NCBI GenBank assembly: GCA_021324355.1
Contig: JAJPJD010000006.1
Span: 85,424 to 149,423 of the forward strand
Source: Actinomycetota bacterium
Lineage (GTDB): Bacteria > Actinomycetota > Acidimicrobiia > Acidimicrobiales > RAAP-2
DNA: 64,000 bases
Direction of reading: 5' to 3'
This document shows, piece by piece, positions 1 through 8,392 of this stretch (the first letter of the stretch is position 1; each line of letters opens with the position of its first letter). Below the pieces are notes generated by a model, which saw nothing but the letters and a program-made list of their open reading frames with translations, was not told where the DNA came from and did no database searches. The position numbers and the translations under genes are program-made.

Positions 1-299
1 TCATCTCGACCGAACTGTTCGGCACCTACAAGCCCGACCCGTCCGCCTACCGCGGCGCGCTGGACCTGCTCGGGCTCGCACCCAGCGAGGCGATGCTGGT
101 CGCGGCCCATCCAGGGGACCTGCGGGCCGCCGCGGCCTGTGGTCTGCGCACCGCGTACGTCCCACGACCCAGCGAGTGGGGGCCGCCATCCGCCCCGCCG
201 CCTCCTTACCGCGATGCTGAGGTGGTTGCGCCAGACCTCCAAGCCCTGGCCGACCAGCTCATCGGCCGGGCTCAGGCGCGGGTCCGGCGCTCGCCGTAG
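1..299 (+). CDS. Haloacid dehalogenase type II, C-terminal part (gene begins before the window)
   Basis: The first 299 bases hold an open frame (codons starting at base 3) that runs in from outside and stops at TAG 297-299. The visible ~98 residues contain the YKPDPSAY segment, then MLVAAHPGDLRAAAACGLRT, then PRPSEWG, the usual order of the C-terminal half of L-2-haloacid dehalogenases and related type II HAD hydrolases. Such enzymes use an N-terminal aspartate nucleophile, which lies outside the window, so activity and substrate cannot be judged. In many family members the Asp of the last motif is preceded by SSN or AAH; here it is AAHPGD. The gene converges with the nitroreductase on the other strand and the two 3' ends overlap by 28 bases. 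Confidence 0.85.
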   Translation, partial: ISTELFGTYKPDPSAYRGALDLLGLAPSEAMLVAAHPGDLRAAAACGLRTAYVPRPSEWGPPSAPPPPYRDAEVVAPDLQALADQLIGRAQARVRRSP

Positions 300-865
300 C
301 GGTCCCAGTAGGTGACCTCCTCCACCGGCCGCCGCCGAGCCTCGCCCCACCGGCCGAGCGGGTAGCCGACCGGGATCATCGCCCAGGTCTGGACGTCCTC
401 GGGGATGTCCAGAACTGCCTTCACCTCGGCCTCCTTCAGTCGGTGGACCGTGGTCAGCGCGGTCCCCAGCCCGAGGCCCCGGGCCGCCAGGAAGAGGTTC
501 TGGCAGGCCGGATAGATCGAGGCGGGGTCGCCGGCCCGGGAACACGGGATGATGATCACCGGCGCCTCGCCCATGTGGGCCGCCAGATGGTCGGCGGAGC
601 GAAGGATGGCAGAGGGCGCGCCCTCCCCCTGGGCGGCGACGTAGCTCCCCCGGACCGACCCCCAGGCCTCGCCGTAGAGGCGGCCGATCTCGGCTCGCCG
701 GCGCGCATCGGTGACCACCAGCCACCGGGCGACCTGGCGGTTCCCTCCCGACGGGGCCTTGGTCGCGGCCTCGAGGATCGTCCAGAGGTCGCGCTCGGCC
801 ACCGGTCGGTTGGGGTCGAGCCGGCGCATGGCCCGTGTGGTGCGGATCGCTTCGAACAGTTCCAT
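272..865 (-). CDS. Nitroreductase family FMN-dependent oxidoreductase
   Basis: A 197-residue protein starting at ATG 865. The N-terminus MELFEAIRTTRAMRRLDPNR has the Arg-rich FMN phosphate-binding start typical of the nitroreductase fold, followed by the EAATKAPSGGNRQ segment that contacts the flavin. A later stretch IYPACQNLFLAARGLGLGTA matches the conserved helix before the active site, and the C-terminus carries IPVGYPLGRWGEARRR. Length fits the family. The proteins are cytoplasmic homodimers that reduce nitro compounds, quinones or flavins with NAD(P)H; the natural substrate here is unknown. The gene is divergent from the LacI-type regulator that begins 118 bases away, so the regulator may control it, but this is only positional inference. 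Confidence 0.9.
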   Translation of the reverse strand: MELFEAIRTTRAMRRLDPNRPVAERDLWTILEAATKAPSGGNRQVARWLVVTDARRRAEIGRLYGEAWGSVRGSYVAAQGEGAPSAILRSADHLAAHMGEAPVIIIPCSRAGDPASIYPACQNLFLAARGLGLGTALTTVHRLKEAEVKAVLDIPEDVQTWAMIPVGYPLGRWGEARRRPVEEVTYWDRYGERRTRA

Positions 866-982
866 CGACCACCATTAGCACGCCGGTGCCCCGGTTGGCC
901 CACCGGAGGTCGCGAGGGGCGCACCAGGCGCTGCGCTGGCAAGAGGGTTGCATTACCGGCCGGTTTCCACGAACATCGCAGC

Positions 983-2032
983 GTGACCTCGGAAAACCGG
1001 TCGCGGCCGGTGCAGCTGCGCGACGTTGCCGCCGAGGCCGGGGTCTCCATCTCGACCGCGTCCCGAGTCCTCACCGGTTCGGGTCGGTGCTCTGCGGCCG
1101 CCCGCCGGGCGGTCGAGGAGGCCGCTCGGCGCCTCTCCTACCAGCCCAACCGCATCGCCAGGGCCCTGCGGGCGCGCAGCACCGGCAGCGTCGGGATGAT
1201 CGTGCCGTGGCTGCGCAACCCGTTCTACGCAGAACTGGTCGAAGCAGTCGACGTGTTCTTGGAGCAGGTCGGCTTGGACCTGGTGCTGGCAGACGCCCGA
1301 GGGCTGTGGGAGGACGAAGCGCGCCGGATCCACGCTTTGGTGTCGCGCCGGGTCGACGGGCTCATCGTCGTGCCGACCGACGAGCAGGCGTCGACCCGGG
1401 CCATCTTCGAGGCCAGTCGGTCCATCCCGGTGGTCCAACTCGCCTACCAGACCGGCCTCAGCACCGACTATGTCGGTCTCGACAACGAGCTCGGCATCAA
1501 CCTGGTGCTGGACCACCTGGTCGAGCTGGGGGCCAACAGTGTCCGTTTCGTCTCTTCGACCATCTCCAGCTCGGCCGGCCGGGTCCGGCTGCAGGCGTTC
1601 TGGCAGGGAGCCGAGGAGCGGTCGCTGCGCCGCGAGGAGCCCATCCTGGGTCGGTTCACCGCCAACTTCGGGCGCCGGGCGGTCCGCCAGATCCTCGACG
1701 ACGGAGCGATGCCGGATGCCATCGTGTGTGCCTCGGACGTCGTCGCACTGGGAGTCATCGGCGAGCTCCGAGCCGAGGGGATCTCGGTCCCCGACGACGT
1801 GATGGTGACCGGCTTCGACGACATCGTCTTCGCCGAGCTCTGCGACCCCCCGCTCACCACCATCCACCAGCCTCGCCGGCGGCTCGCCGATGCGACCGTC
1901 TCGGCGCTGGTGGCACGGATCGGCGGGGAACCCCGCGACGCGGTCTGCCGGATCGAGATCCCCCCCCACCTGGTGGTCCGGCGGTCCTCCCTGCGGGGCC
2001 CTCGCCCACTCGCAGCCTCGAGCCTGGGTTAG
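983..2032 (+). CDS. LacI family transcriptional regulator
   Basis: I place the start at GTG 983, giving 349 residues. The open frame continues upstream but that part has no conserved content. Residues 9-60 (VQLRDVAAEAGVSISTASRV and onward to YQPNRIARALR) are a classical LacI helix-turn-helix and hinge. The rest is a periplasmic-binding-protein-like sensor: SVGMIVPWLRNPFYAELVEA, a VDGLIVVPTD strand, and the C-terminal DDVMVTGFDDI and DPPLTTIHQP motifs. It should bind a small ligand, probably a sugar or related metabolite, and repress nearby or distant genes. The ligand cannot be told from sequence. The gene is divergent from the nitroreductase and convergent with a thioesterase; a terminator-like hairpin follows at 2047-2067. 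Confidence 0.93.
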   Translation: MTSENRSRPVQLRDVAAEAGVSISTASRVLTGSGRCSAAARRAVEEAARRLSYQPNRIARALRARSTGSVGMIVPWLRNPFYAELVEAVDVFLEQVGLDLVLADARGLWEDEARRIHALVSRRVDGLIVVPTDEQASTRAIFEASRSIPVVQLAYQTGLSTDYVGLDNELGINLVLDHLVELGANSVRFVSSTISSSAGRVRLQAFWQGAEERSLRREEPILGRFTANFGRRAVRQILDDGAMPDAIVCASDVVALGVIGELRAEGISVPDDVMVTGFDDIVFAELCDPPLTTIHQPRRRLADATVSALVARIGGEPRDAVCRIEIPPHLVVRRSSLRGPRPLAASSLG

Positions 2033-2046
2033 GCGACGGTGCCGAC

Positions 2047-2067
2047 GCCGACCCTGTCGGGGTCGGC
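2047..2067. terminator. Hairpin between convergent genes
   Basis: A perfect 8-base inverted repeat (GCCGACCC and GGGTCGGC) encloses a 5-base loop between the LacI gene end (2032) and the thioesterase end (2116). There is no T-run on either side, as is common in GC-rich actinobacteria. It could serve both converging transcripts. Confidence 0.55.
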
Positions 2068-2115
2068 ACGGCAGCACCACCACTGACCCCGAGCCGTCCC
2101 GACGCCGCGGGCCGC

Positions 2116-2586
2116 TCAGATCCCCGGCGCTTCGATGTTCTGAAGCCGGAGTCGGCCTTGGGCCACCAGCTTGCCGGTGTCGTGGCTGGTCAGATCGACC
2201 GCCCAGAGCTGCTGGACCTTGCCCTGCAGGACCGGGCGGGCCACCACGTCAATGCGGCCGCGCACGACCGGCCGCAGGAAGTCGGTCGCGTTGTGCGTGC
2301 CGACCGCGACCTGGCCGCGCCCGGCGACCGCCGCCGAGGCCCCCAGGGAGCCCACCGTCTCGACGACGGTGCAGAAGACGCCCCCATGGACCACCCCCCA
2401 CGGGGTGTGGTGGTCCTCGGCCACGTGGAGGTGCCCGCGGACCACCGTCCCGGAGACCTCCTCCAACTGCAGCCCCAGCTGCTCGAGCCAGGCGCCGCTT
2501 GTGGTGGGCACCGGGTGGCCGGAGGCGCCGCCCCCGGTCACCGTGGCCTTGGGCCGGTGGATCGCCACGTCGGGCCGTCCGGACAC
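2116..2586 (-). CDS. PaaI-type hotdog-fold thioesterase
   Basis: A 156-residue protein. The core HTPWGVVHGGVFCTVVETVG is the PaaI/YbgC-like hotdog motif, with the HGG turn that positions the CoA thioester. It is followed by TDFLRPVVRGRIDVVARPVLQ, the conserved second strand pair. The family hydrolyses acyl-CoA or phenylacetyl-CoA type thioesters as dimers or tetramers of dimers in the cytoplasm. The first ~25 residues are poorly conserved in character, so an internal start is possible. The gene stands alone on its strand and converges with the LacI gene. Confidence 0.88.
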   Translation of the reverse strand: MSGRPDVAIHRPKATVTGGGASGHPVPTTSGAWLEQLGLQLEEVSGTVVRGHLHVAEDHHTPWGVVHGGVFCTVVETVGSLGASAAVAGRGQVAVGTHNATDFLRPVVRGRIDVVARPVLQGKVQQLWAVDLTSHDTGKLVAQGRLRLQNIEAPGI

Positions 2587-2657
2587 CGGGCGTTCGCGCG
2601 CACGCGCCGACGGTAGCGCCTCGGTAGTGTGGCCATACCGAGTGGCGGTGGGGGGCG

Positions 2658-3293
2658 GTGATCTACCGAGACCGTGCCGAGGCCGGGCGCCGGTTAGCCG
2701 AGTCTCTCCGGCACCTCAAGCCAGAGCACCCGCTCGTGCTGGGGCTCCCGCGGGGCGGGGTGGTGGTGGCCAGCGAGGTCGCGGCGGCGCTCGGGGCCCC
2801 GCTGGACGTCATCGTCGTCCGCAAACTGGGCGTGCCGTTCCAGCCCGAGCTGGCGATGGGCGCGATCGGCGAGGGCGACGTCACCGTGGTGAACACCGAG
2901 GTGGTGCGGACCGCTGGCCTCGGGCAACAGGACCTCGAGGCGGTCACCCGGACCGAACGGGCCGAGCTGGCCCGCCGGGCGTCCCGGTACCGGGGAGCAC
3001 GCCCACCCCTCACGCTGGACGGCCGGATGGTGATTGTGGTGGACGACGGCATCGCAACCGGGTCCACGGCCCGAGCCGCGTGCCAGGTTGCCAGGGCGGC
3101 CGGAAGCGCCAGGGTGGTGCTGGCCGCACCGGTTGGGCCGCCCGGGGTGGCGTCCCGCTTCGCCGGCCTGGCCGACGAGGTGGTGTGCCCGTGCACCCCA
3201 GCCTCCTTCTTCGCCATAGGCGAGGCCTACGGCGACTTCTCCCCGACCAGCGACGACGAGGTGGTCGACCGGCTGGCACACGCCGCTCGGTGA
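2658..3293 (+). CDS. Phosphoribosyltransferase domain protein
   Basis: A 211-residue protein starting at GTG 2658, which lies behind a G-rich stretch. Residues 26-40 (LVLGLPRGGVVVASE) and the PRPP-loop MVIVVDDGIATGSTARAA near residue 125 identify the type I phosphoribosyltransferase fold. The stretch VIVVRKLGVPFQPELAMGAI is characteristic of the stand-alone actinobacterial subgroup often annotated simply as phosphoribosyltransferase and sometimes found beside or fused to dienelactone-hydrolase-like domains. The substrate is unknown; some members may be regulatory or act on bases. It is a cytoplasmic protein. Confidence 0.92.
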   Translation: MIYRDRAEAGRRLAESLRHLKPEHPLVLGLPRGGVVVASEVAAALGAPLDVIVVRKLGVPFQPELAMGAIGEGDVTVVNTEVVRTAGLGQQDLEAVTRTERAELARRASRYRGARPPLTLDGRMVIVVDDGIATGSTARAACQVARAAGSARVVLAAPVGPPGVASRFAGLADEVVCPCTPASFFAIGEAYGDFSPTSDDEVVDRLAHAAR

Positions 3294-3345
3294 CCCGTCC
3301 GGATCCGTCTGGGCAGGGACCCGATCGCGGCGCCATGATCGCCCG

Positions 3346-4770
3346 GTGAGCGGGTTCTCGGCCGTCGTCACCACCGGCATCTACTGCCGGCCCGGCTGCG
3401 CCGGGCGGCCACACCCGTCCAACGTCCGCCCCTTTGCCTTGGCAGCGGCGGCCGAGGCTGCCGGCTACCGGGCCTGCCTGCGATGCCGGCCATACCGGGC
3501 CGACCCCCCCCTCAGCCCCGAGGGGCCCGAGCTCGTCTGCCGAGCAGTCCAGCTGGTGGTGGACGGGCTGCTCGACACCCATACCGAGGCCGAGCTCGGC
3601 CGACGGGTGGGAGTCTCACCACGCCACCTGCGCCGGCTGTTCGAAGCCCACCTCGGGGTCACCCCCGACCAGCTCGCACGATCCCGACGGGCGCACTTCG
3701 CTCGACGGCTGCTCGACGACACCGATCTCAGCGTGGCCGACGTCGCCTTCGCCGCCGGCTTCGGCAGCATCCGTCAGTTCAACCGGGTCTGCCAAGACGT
3801 CTTTGCCGCCAGCCCCCGCCAGCTTCGGGCCCGCCGGCGGTCGGGCGACCGGCTGGTCGCCGACGGTGGGCTCGCCCTGCGGCTGCCGTTCTCGGGACCG
3901 CTCGAGTGGGAGGCCGTCCTCGGATACCTCGCTCGGCGGGCAATCCCCGGCGTCGAGCAGGTGGCCGGGGGAACCTACCGGCGGACGGTGGTCATAGACG
4001 GCGACCCCGGCGTGCTCGAGGTGTCGCTCGGCCGGACGGCCGACCACCTGGTGCTGGTGTGCCACCTTCCCCACTGGGAAGGCCTGATCCACCTGGTCCA
4101 GCGGGTCCGGCGGCTGTTCGGCCTCGACGTGGACCTCGCGCCCGCCCAGCGCCTGCTGGGGACCGACCCGGTGCTGCGGCCCGTGGTGGCCTCGGCCCCT
4201 GGGCTGCGCCCCCCGGGGACCTTCGACTCGTTCGAGGCGGCCGTGCGCACCGTCTGCGGACAGCGGGTCAGCGTAGCCGCCGCCCGAACGGTCCTGGCCC
4301 GGATCGCCGCCCGCTACGGGCGGCCGGTCGGCGGTCTCGGCCCGTGGGGGCTGGAGCGCACCTTCCCCGATCCGGCCACGCTGGCCCAAGCGGACCTGGG
4401 TGGCCTCGGGCTGGGCCAGGCCCGGGCGGCTTCCCTCCGGTCGTTGGCCACCCAGGTCGCCCAGGGCGACCTCCACCTCGAGCGGAGTGCACCGCTCGAG
4501 GTGTTCGTCGACGCGCTCTGTGCCCAGCCCGGCCTCGGCCCCTGGAGCGCGCACTACCTGGCGCTTCGGTGCGGATACCTCGACGCCTTCCCGGCCTCCG
4601 ATCTCGGGTTGCGCCGGAGCTTCGAGGCGCTCTGGTCACGGCCGGGCTCCCCCCGAGCGCTGGCGCAGGAGGCGGAGCGATGGCGGCCGTGGCGTGCGCT
4701 CGCCGCGACCTATCTGTGGTTCGCACCAAGCCTGGGCCGGCGACTGGCGCCTGCGGTCCCGTCTTCATAG
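3346..4770 (+). CDS. alkA: Ada-type zinc domain / AraC / AlkA DNA glycosylase fusion
   Basis: A 474-residue multidomain DNA repair protein. Residues 9-49 form the Ada N-terminal domain: TTGIYCRPGC supplies Cys14 and Cys18, and CLRCRP supplies Cys44 and Cys47. Cys14 matches the self-methylating cysteine of Ada. Residues ~65-165 are an AraC helix-turn-helix (VGVSPRHLRRLFEAHLGVTP, then DVAFAAGFGSIRQFNR). The rest is an AlkA-like 3-methyladenine glycosylase with the helix-hairpin-helix PGLGPWSAHYLALR and Asp419 at the catalytic position. It should sense methyl-phosphotriesters, activate the adaptive response and excise alkylated bases. The start is GTG 3346; the frame stays open upstream but has no other start codon, and relatives usually have ~20 more N-terminal residues. 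Confidence 0.93.
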   Translation: MSGFSAVVTTGIYCRPGCAGRPHPSNVRPFALAAAAEAAGYRACLRCRPYRADPPLSPEGPELVCRAVQLVVDGLLDTHTEAELGRRVGVSPRHLRRLFEAHLGVTPDQLARSRRAHFARRLLDDTDLSVADVAFAAGFGSIRQFNRVCQDVFAASPRQLRARRRSGDRLVADGGLALRLPFSGPLEWEAVLGYLARRAIPGVEQVAGGTYRRTVVIDGDPGVLEVSLGRTADHLVLVCHLPHWEGLIHLVQRVRRLFGLDVDLAPAQRLLGTDPVLRPVVASAPGLRPPGTFDSFEAAVRTVCGQRVSVAAARTVLARIAARYGRPVGGLGPWGLERTFPDPATLAQADLGGLGLGQARAASLRSLATQVAQGDLHLERSAPLEVFVDALCAQPGLGPWSAHYLALRCGYLDAFPASDLGLRRSFEALWSRPGSPRALAQEAERWRPWRALAATYLWFAPSLGRRLAPAVPSS

Positions 4771-4886
4771 GGTGCAGACGTGCCCCTCTCGGCACCGGCT
4801 CGAGCAACGCGCCCCCTGCGCTCCTGCTCAGGGCGGTCGACCGGCGCGCCCAGGTCGGCCGGACCACCCGGCTGCCACCACCGGTG

Positions 4887-5804
4887 ATGCTGCTGGTCGG
4901 CGCGGCCGGGGGGGCCGGGTCAGGACCGTTGCTCTACGCGTTCACGCTCGGCTTGGTGGCCGCGGTCAACCCCTGCGGGTTCCCACTCCTCCCGGCCTAC
5001 CTCACGTTCTTCGTCGGGGGCCAGGACGTGGATCGGTCCCGTCGAACGGTACGCGCCCTGGTCACCGGGGTCAGCACGACCGCTGGCTTCCTGGTGGTGT
5101 TCGGCCTCTGCGGCCTGCTGGTGGAGTCGGGTGTCGACCTGGTGCTGGGCTGGGTGCCCTGGGTCATGGTGCCCGTCGGTCTTGGCATGGCGGCGCTCGG
5201 ACTCGCCGCCGCGGCCGGCCATCCCCTCAGGATCGCCATTCCGCTGCGGCGGCTCGGCGACGGGCGGGGGCCGTTGGCCATGGCTGGGTTCGGGGTCACG
5301 TACGCGGTGGGTTCCCTCACCTGCGCCCTCCCGCTGTTCCTGGCCGCAGTCGCCAGTTCGTTCGGTCGGCTGGGCCCGGCCCGGGGCGTCGGGACCGCGG
5401 CGGCCTACGCGTTGGGGATGGGCCTCCTCTTTGTCGTGGCCGGCCTGGTGGTCGCCACCATCGGGGTGGACCCGTTGCGACGGCTGGGCCGCCGCAGCCG
5501 GGCACTCCCCCGCTTGGGGGGGGCGGTCCTCGCCCTGGTCGGTGCATACCTGGCCTTCTACTGGGCGGTGGACCTGGCCGACCCGACCGCGGCCCCCGAA
5601 CCGATCGGGCTGGTCGAGCATGTCCAAACCACGATCAGCAACTGGCTGAGCGGTTCGCCCCGGGTGATCGGCGCCGTCCTGGGCATGGTCCTCGTGGTGA
5701 CCCTGTTCCTCCTGGCCACCCCTCGACGACGTCGGCGTCCCCCGATCCCGGAGCCGCCGGCCGCCACCGAGTCGGCGTCGGTCGCCGAGCCGGTCAATGG
5801 CTGA
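4887..5804 (+). CDS. ccdA: CcdA/DsbD-like thiol-redox membrane protein
   Basis: A 305-residue polytopic membrane protein (about seven transmembrane helices), started at ATG 4887; GTG 4884 is adjacent. The hallmark AVNPCGFPLLPAYL carries Cys30 and a second cysteine lies at 146 in SLTCALP. This pair shuttles reducing power across the membrane to extracytoplasmic thioredoxin-like proteins. The C-terminal ~60 residues (after ATPRRRRRPP) are a proline- and glutamate-rich tail. The next gene starts inside this one (8-base overlap) and encodes exactly such a partner, a membrane-tethered SCO1-TlpA protein, so the two should form an electron relay for cytochrome oxidase copper-site assembly or cytochrome c maturation. 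Confidence 0.92.
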   Translation: MLLVGAAGGAGSGPLLYAFTLGLVAAVNPCGFPLLPAYLTFFVGGQDVDRSRRTVRALVTGVSTTAGFLVVFGLCGLLVESGVDLVLGWVPWVMVPVGLGMAALGLAAAAGHPLRIAIPLRRLGDGRGPLAMAGFGVTYAVGSLTCALPLFLAAVASSFGRLGPARGVGTAAAYALGMGLLFVVAGLVVATIGVDPLRRLGRRSRALPRLGGAVLALVGAYLAFYWAVDLADPTAAPEPIGLVEHVQTTISNWLSGSPRVIGAVLGMVLVVTLFLLATPRRRRRPPIPEPPAATESASVAEPVNG

Positions 5805-7014
5805 GACCCTTGAGGTCGAGCGGGCCGCCTCGGCTCCGGCGCCCCCGCCGCCGCGATCGCCGCTGCGCTTTGCCGCGCTCGGTGTGGCCCTGGCAGCGGT
5901 GCTGGCCGTCGTGCTGTTCCTCGGGGTCGGGACCGGCTCGGGGCCGCCGGAAGCCGCCCCGGGGATCAACAGCGCGTCGGCCTACCTGCTGCGGCTGGAT
6001 GTCCTGGCGACCGACCAGAGCCCGGTCGCCCCGAACTTCACCCTCACCGACCAGCACGGGCAGGCCGTCTCGCTCCGCCAACTCCGGGGCCGCTCGATCG
6101 TGCTCAGCTTCAACGACGACCGTTGCACCGACATCTGCACCTTGCTGGCCCAAGACGTCGTGGCCGCCGACCGCGACTTGGGGCCGGCGGCGCGCCACGT
6201 CGTGTTCTTGTCGGTCAACGCCAACCCCTACTACCCCCAGGTCGCCGCGGTGGCCTCCTGGAGCCAGGAGCACGGCCTGGCACGGTTGGCGAACTGGCTC
6301 TTCGTCACCGGCGCACCGGCCCAGCTCGAGCAGGTCTGGCAGCGCTACGGGGTCGAGGTCGAAGAGGACCCGACCACCCGGACCGTCGTCCACTCGACCG
6401 AGCTGTACTTCATCGACCCCGCCGGGCGTGAGCGAGCCATCGGCTCCTTTGGCACCGCGACCGCCGACACCGAGATCTTCGCCCACGCGCTGGCCCAGCT
6501 GGCAGTGGACGACTTGCCTCCCTCCGAACAGCGTCCAGTCGGCGGGCCCAGCGCACCCTCCTCGGTGGCTGACCCGACCGCGATCGGGGCTCGGGCGCCG
6601 GCCTTCGCCCTCCCGGTCCTTGGCGGGCAAGGCCGAACGGTGACGTCGACCAGCCTGCACGGTGCCACCAGCGTCGTGAACTTTTGGTCGAGCACCTGCA
6701 CCGCCTGCCGGGGCGAGCTCCCCGCTCTGGAGCAGGCGTCTCGCGCCCTCGGGAGCCGGGTGCACTTCGTCGGCATCGACGTGGCCGACAACCCAAGCGC
6801 TGCCCTCCGCCTCGCCCGCCAGCTCGGGGTCACCTATCCGCTGGCTGTCGACCGTTCCGGCCAAGTCGCGAGCGCCTACCAGATCCCCGGCCTGCCATTC
6901 ACCGCGATCGTCTCGCCCCGAGGGACGCTCGAGGTCCTCCACCCGGGCCCGCTCACCACCGAGCAACTGGAGTACATCGTGGAGAACCTGGACCCGGCCC
7001 TGCGGGGCGGCTGA
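5797..7014 (+). CDS. SCO1/SenC-TlpA tandem thioredoxin-fold fusion protein
   Basis: A 405-residue protein with one N-terminal membrane anchor (residues ~23-46) and two thioredoxin-fold domains outside the cell. Domain 1 (~75-240) is SCO1/SenC-like: the copper motif CTDIC gives Cys110 and Cys114, and His199 in VVHSTELYFIDP is the third copper ligand. Domain 2 (~265-400) is TlpA/ResA-like with the redox pair Cys301 and Cys304 (WSSTCTACRGELP) and the cis-Pro segment GLPFTAIVSP. SCO proteins deliver copper to the CuA site of oxidase subunit II; TlpA-type proteins reduce the target cysteines. Here both jobs sit in one chain, between ccdA (8-base overlap) and ctaG (1-base gap). The start is ATG 5797. 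Confidence 0.93.
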   Translation: MAETLEVERAASAPAPPPPRSPLRFAALGVALAAVLAVVLFLGVGTGSGPPEAAPGINSASAYLLRLDVLATDQSPVAPNFTLTDQHGQAVSLRQLRGRSIVLSFNDDRCTDICTLLAQDVVAADRDLGPAARHVVFLSVNANPYYPQVAAVASWSQEHGLARLANWLFVTGAPAQLEQVWQRYGVEVEEDPTTRTVVHSTELYFIDPAGRERAIGSFGTATADTEIFAHALAQLAVDDLPPSEQRPVGGPSAPSSVADPTAIGARAPAFALPVLGGQGRTVTSTSLHGATSVVNFWSSTCTACRGELPALEQASRALGSRVHFVGIDVADNPSAALRLARQLGVTYPLAVDRSGQVASAYQIPGLPFTAIVSPRGTLEVLHPGPLTTEQLEYIVENLDPALRGG

Positions 7015-7015
7015 G

Positions 7016-7996
7016 GTGGCCGCCGTGCTGTCGCCTCCGATCTCGGCCCACCAGCTGCTCACCGCGTGGCAGCACGACCCGGTCTCCTTGGTGGCCGCGG
7101 CGGTCGAGCTCGCCCTGGTCGTGTGGTACCTGGCTGGGGTTCGGCGGCTGGCCCGGCGTGGCCGACACTGGCCGGAGTGGCGGACCGCCGGGTTCCTGGC
7201 CGGCATCGCCACCGTGGTGATCGCCGTCCAGTCCGGGGTCGCCTCCTACGACGACTCCAACTTCACCGTCCACGTGGTCCAGCACCTGCTGCTCATGAAC
7301 GTGGCGCCGATCTTCCTCGCTCTCTCGGCGCCAATGACCCTTGCCCTGCAGGCCTCGGGACGGCCCACCCAACAACGGCTGCTCTCCATCGTGCACCACC
7401 CGGTGGTCGCGTTCGTCACCCACCCGCTCGTGGTCGCGGCACTCGCCTACGCCACCATGATCGGGTACTTCCTCACGCCCTTCTACAACTTCTCGCTCGA
7501 GCACCCCGTGGTCCACGACCTCACCCACCTGCACTTCCTCATCTCGGGCTGCCTGTTCTGGTGGGTCGTGCTCGGCAAGGACCCGTCCCGCTGGCGACCC
7601 TCGTATCCGGTCAAGCTGGGCCTGTTGGCGGTGGGCATCCCGGTCACCGCGGTGCTCGGGGTGGCGCTCAGCCAGGCCCGCACCTCGATCGCCCCGCACT
7701 TCCACACCGTGACCGACACCCGAGCCGGCGGGTCGATCCTGTGGATCTTCGGCGAGCTCACCACCCTGGTGGCGATGGGGGTCGTCCTCTACCAGTGGCT
7801 GAGCTTCGACGAGCGTGAGCAGCTCCGGGCCGACCGTCGAGCCGATCGGGCGGCGGCTGAGGCGGCTGAAACGCGTGATCGTCCCCGCCTGCCCGCCAAC
7901 GCCGGCTCGGCGGAGGAATCGGCACCCGCCGATCCCGGACGACTCGGCCTAGGAGGTGGCAACCTCCCGGCAGGCATCACAGAGCAGCACCCCTGA
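7016..7996 (+). CDS. ctaG: CtaG-type cytochrome c oxidase assembly protein
   Basis: A 326-residue membrane protein started at GTG 7016, one base after the preceding stop. It shows about seven transmembrane helices and the family motifs FTVHVVQHLLLMNVAPIFLA and LTHLHFLISGCLFWW, with conserved His residues in the membrane. This is the Bacillus-type CtaG (caa3-type oxidase assembly factor), not the copper chaperone Cox11 that shares the name. The C-terminal ~60 residues after helix seven are charged and Ala-rich. It completes an oxidase-assembly operon with ccdA and the SCO1-TlpA fusion. The 3' end overlaps a convergent zinc-ribbon gene by 48 bases. Confidence 0.92.
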   Translation: MAAVLSPPISAHQLLTAWQHDPVSLVAAAVELALVVWYLAGVRRLARRGRHWPEWRTAGFLAGIATVVIAVQSGVASYDDSNFTVHVVQHLLLMNVAPIFLALSAPMTLALQASGRPTQQRLLSIVHHPVVAFVTHPLVVAALAYATMIGYFLTPFYNFSLEHPVVHDLTHLHFLISGCLFWWVVLGKDPSRWRPSYPVKLGLLAVGIPVTAVLGVALSQARTSIAPHFHTVTDTRAGGSILWIFGELTTLVAMGVVLYQWLSFDEREQLRADRRADRAAAEAAETRDRPRLPANAGSAEESAPADPGRLGLGGGNLPAGITEQHP

Positions 7997-8299
7997 GTGC
8001 ATGCGGGTCGGCGCGTGCTGGCCGCACGACGCGCAGCGGTGCCCGAAATAGATGAGCTTGTCGGCTGGCGGCGCCGGCGCCACCAGTTCCTCCAACCGCC
8101 GCTGGACCGCGGGGATCAGCCGCCACCGTGCCGTGCGGCCGCCGTTGCGGGCATCGCCGGTATCACGACCATCGTCACCCGACTCGGGCTCCACCAGCCC
8201 GAAGGTGACCAGGGCGCGCAACATGGGGTCGAACCGGTCGAGGTTGGCGTCCCTGGGCTCGGCCGGCTCCGTGGTCATCGTGTCGGCTCGATCGCTCAC
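7949..8299 (-). CDS. Small zinc-ribbon protein, unknown function
   Basis: A 116-residue protein. Residues ~20-75 are charged and look helical (FDPMLRALVTFGLVEPE, then RWRLIPAVQRRLEELV). The C-terminal 35 residues carry two CxxC knuckles, CASC and CDAC, with intervening His residues, the signature of a zinc ribbon. I do not recognise a named family. The middle part could be a small winged-helix-like or RNA-polymerase-associated domain, but that is a guess from composition. It overlaps the end of ctaG on the opposite strand and sits directly downstream of another Cys-containing minus-strand gene. Confidence 0.7.
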   Translation of the reverse strand: MSDRADTMTTEPAEPRDANLDRFDPMLRALVTFGLVEPESGDDGRDTGDARNGGRTARWRLIPAVQRRLEELVAPAPPADKLIYFGHRCASCGQHAPTRMHSGVLLCDACREVATS

Positions 8300-8392
8300 T
8301 TCAGACTCCAGTCCGTGTGGAAGCGTCCCTCCGTGGTTCTACCACCCGGTGCACTCGGCGAAGCGTCGCCTCCAGCCGGGTACCCGGCCCCC

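Noticed and set aside
3334..3345. ATG 3334 as start of the Ada-AlkA gene
   Set aside because: It is followed after three codons by TGA and is not in the gene's frame.
5794..7212. 472-codon open frame antisense to the SCO1-TlpA gene
   Set aside because: A shadow of GC-biased codons on the opposite strand; it has no motifs, and the sense strand carries clear domains.
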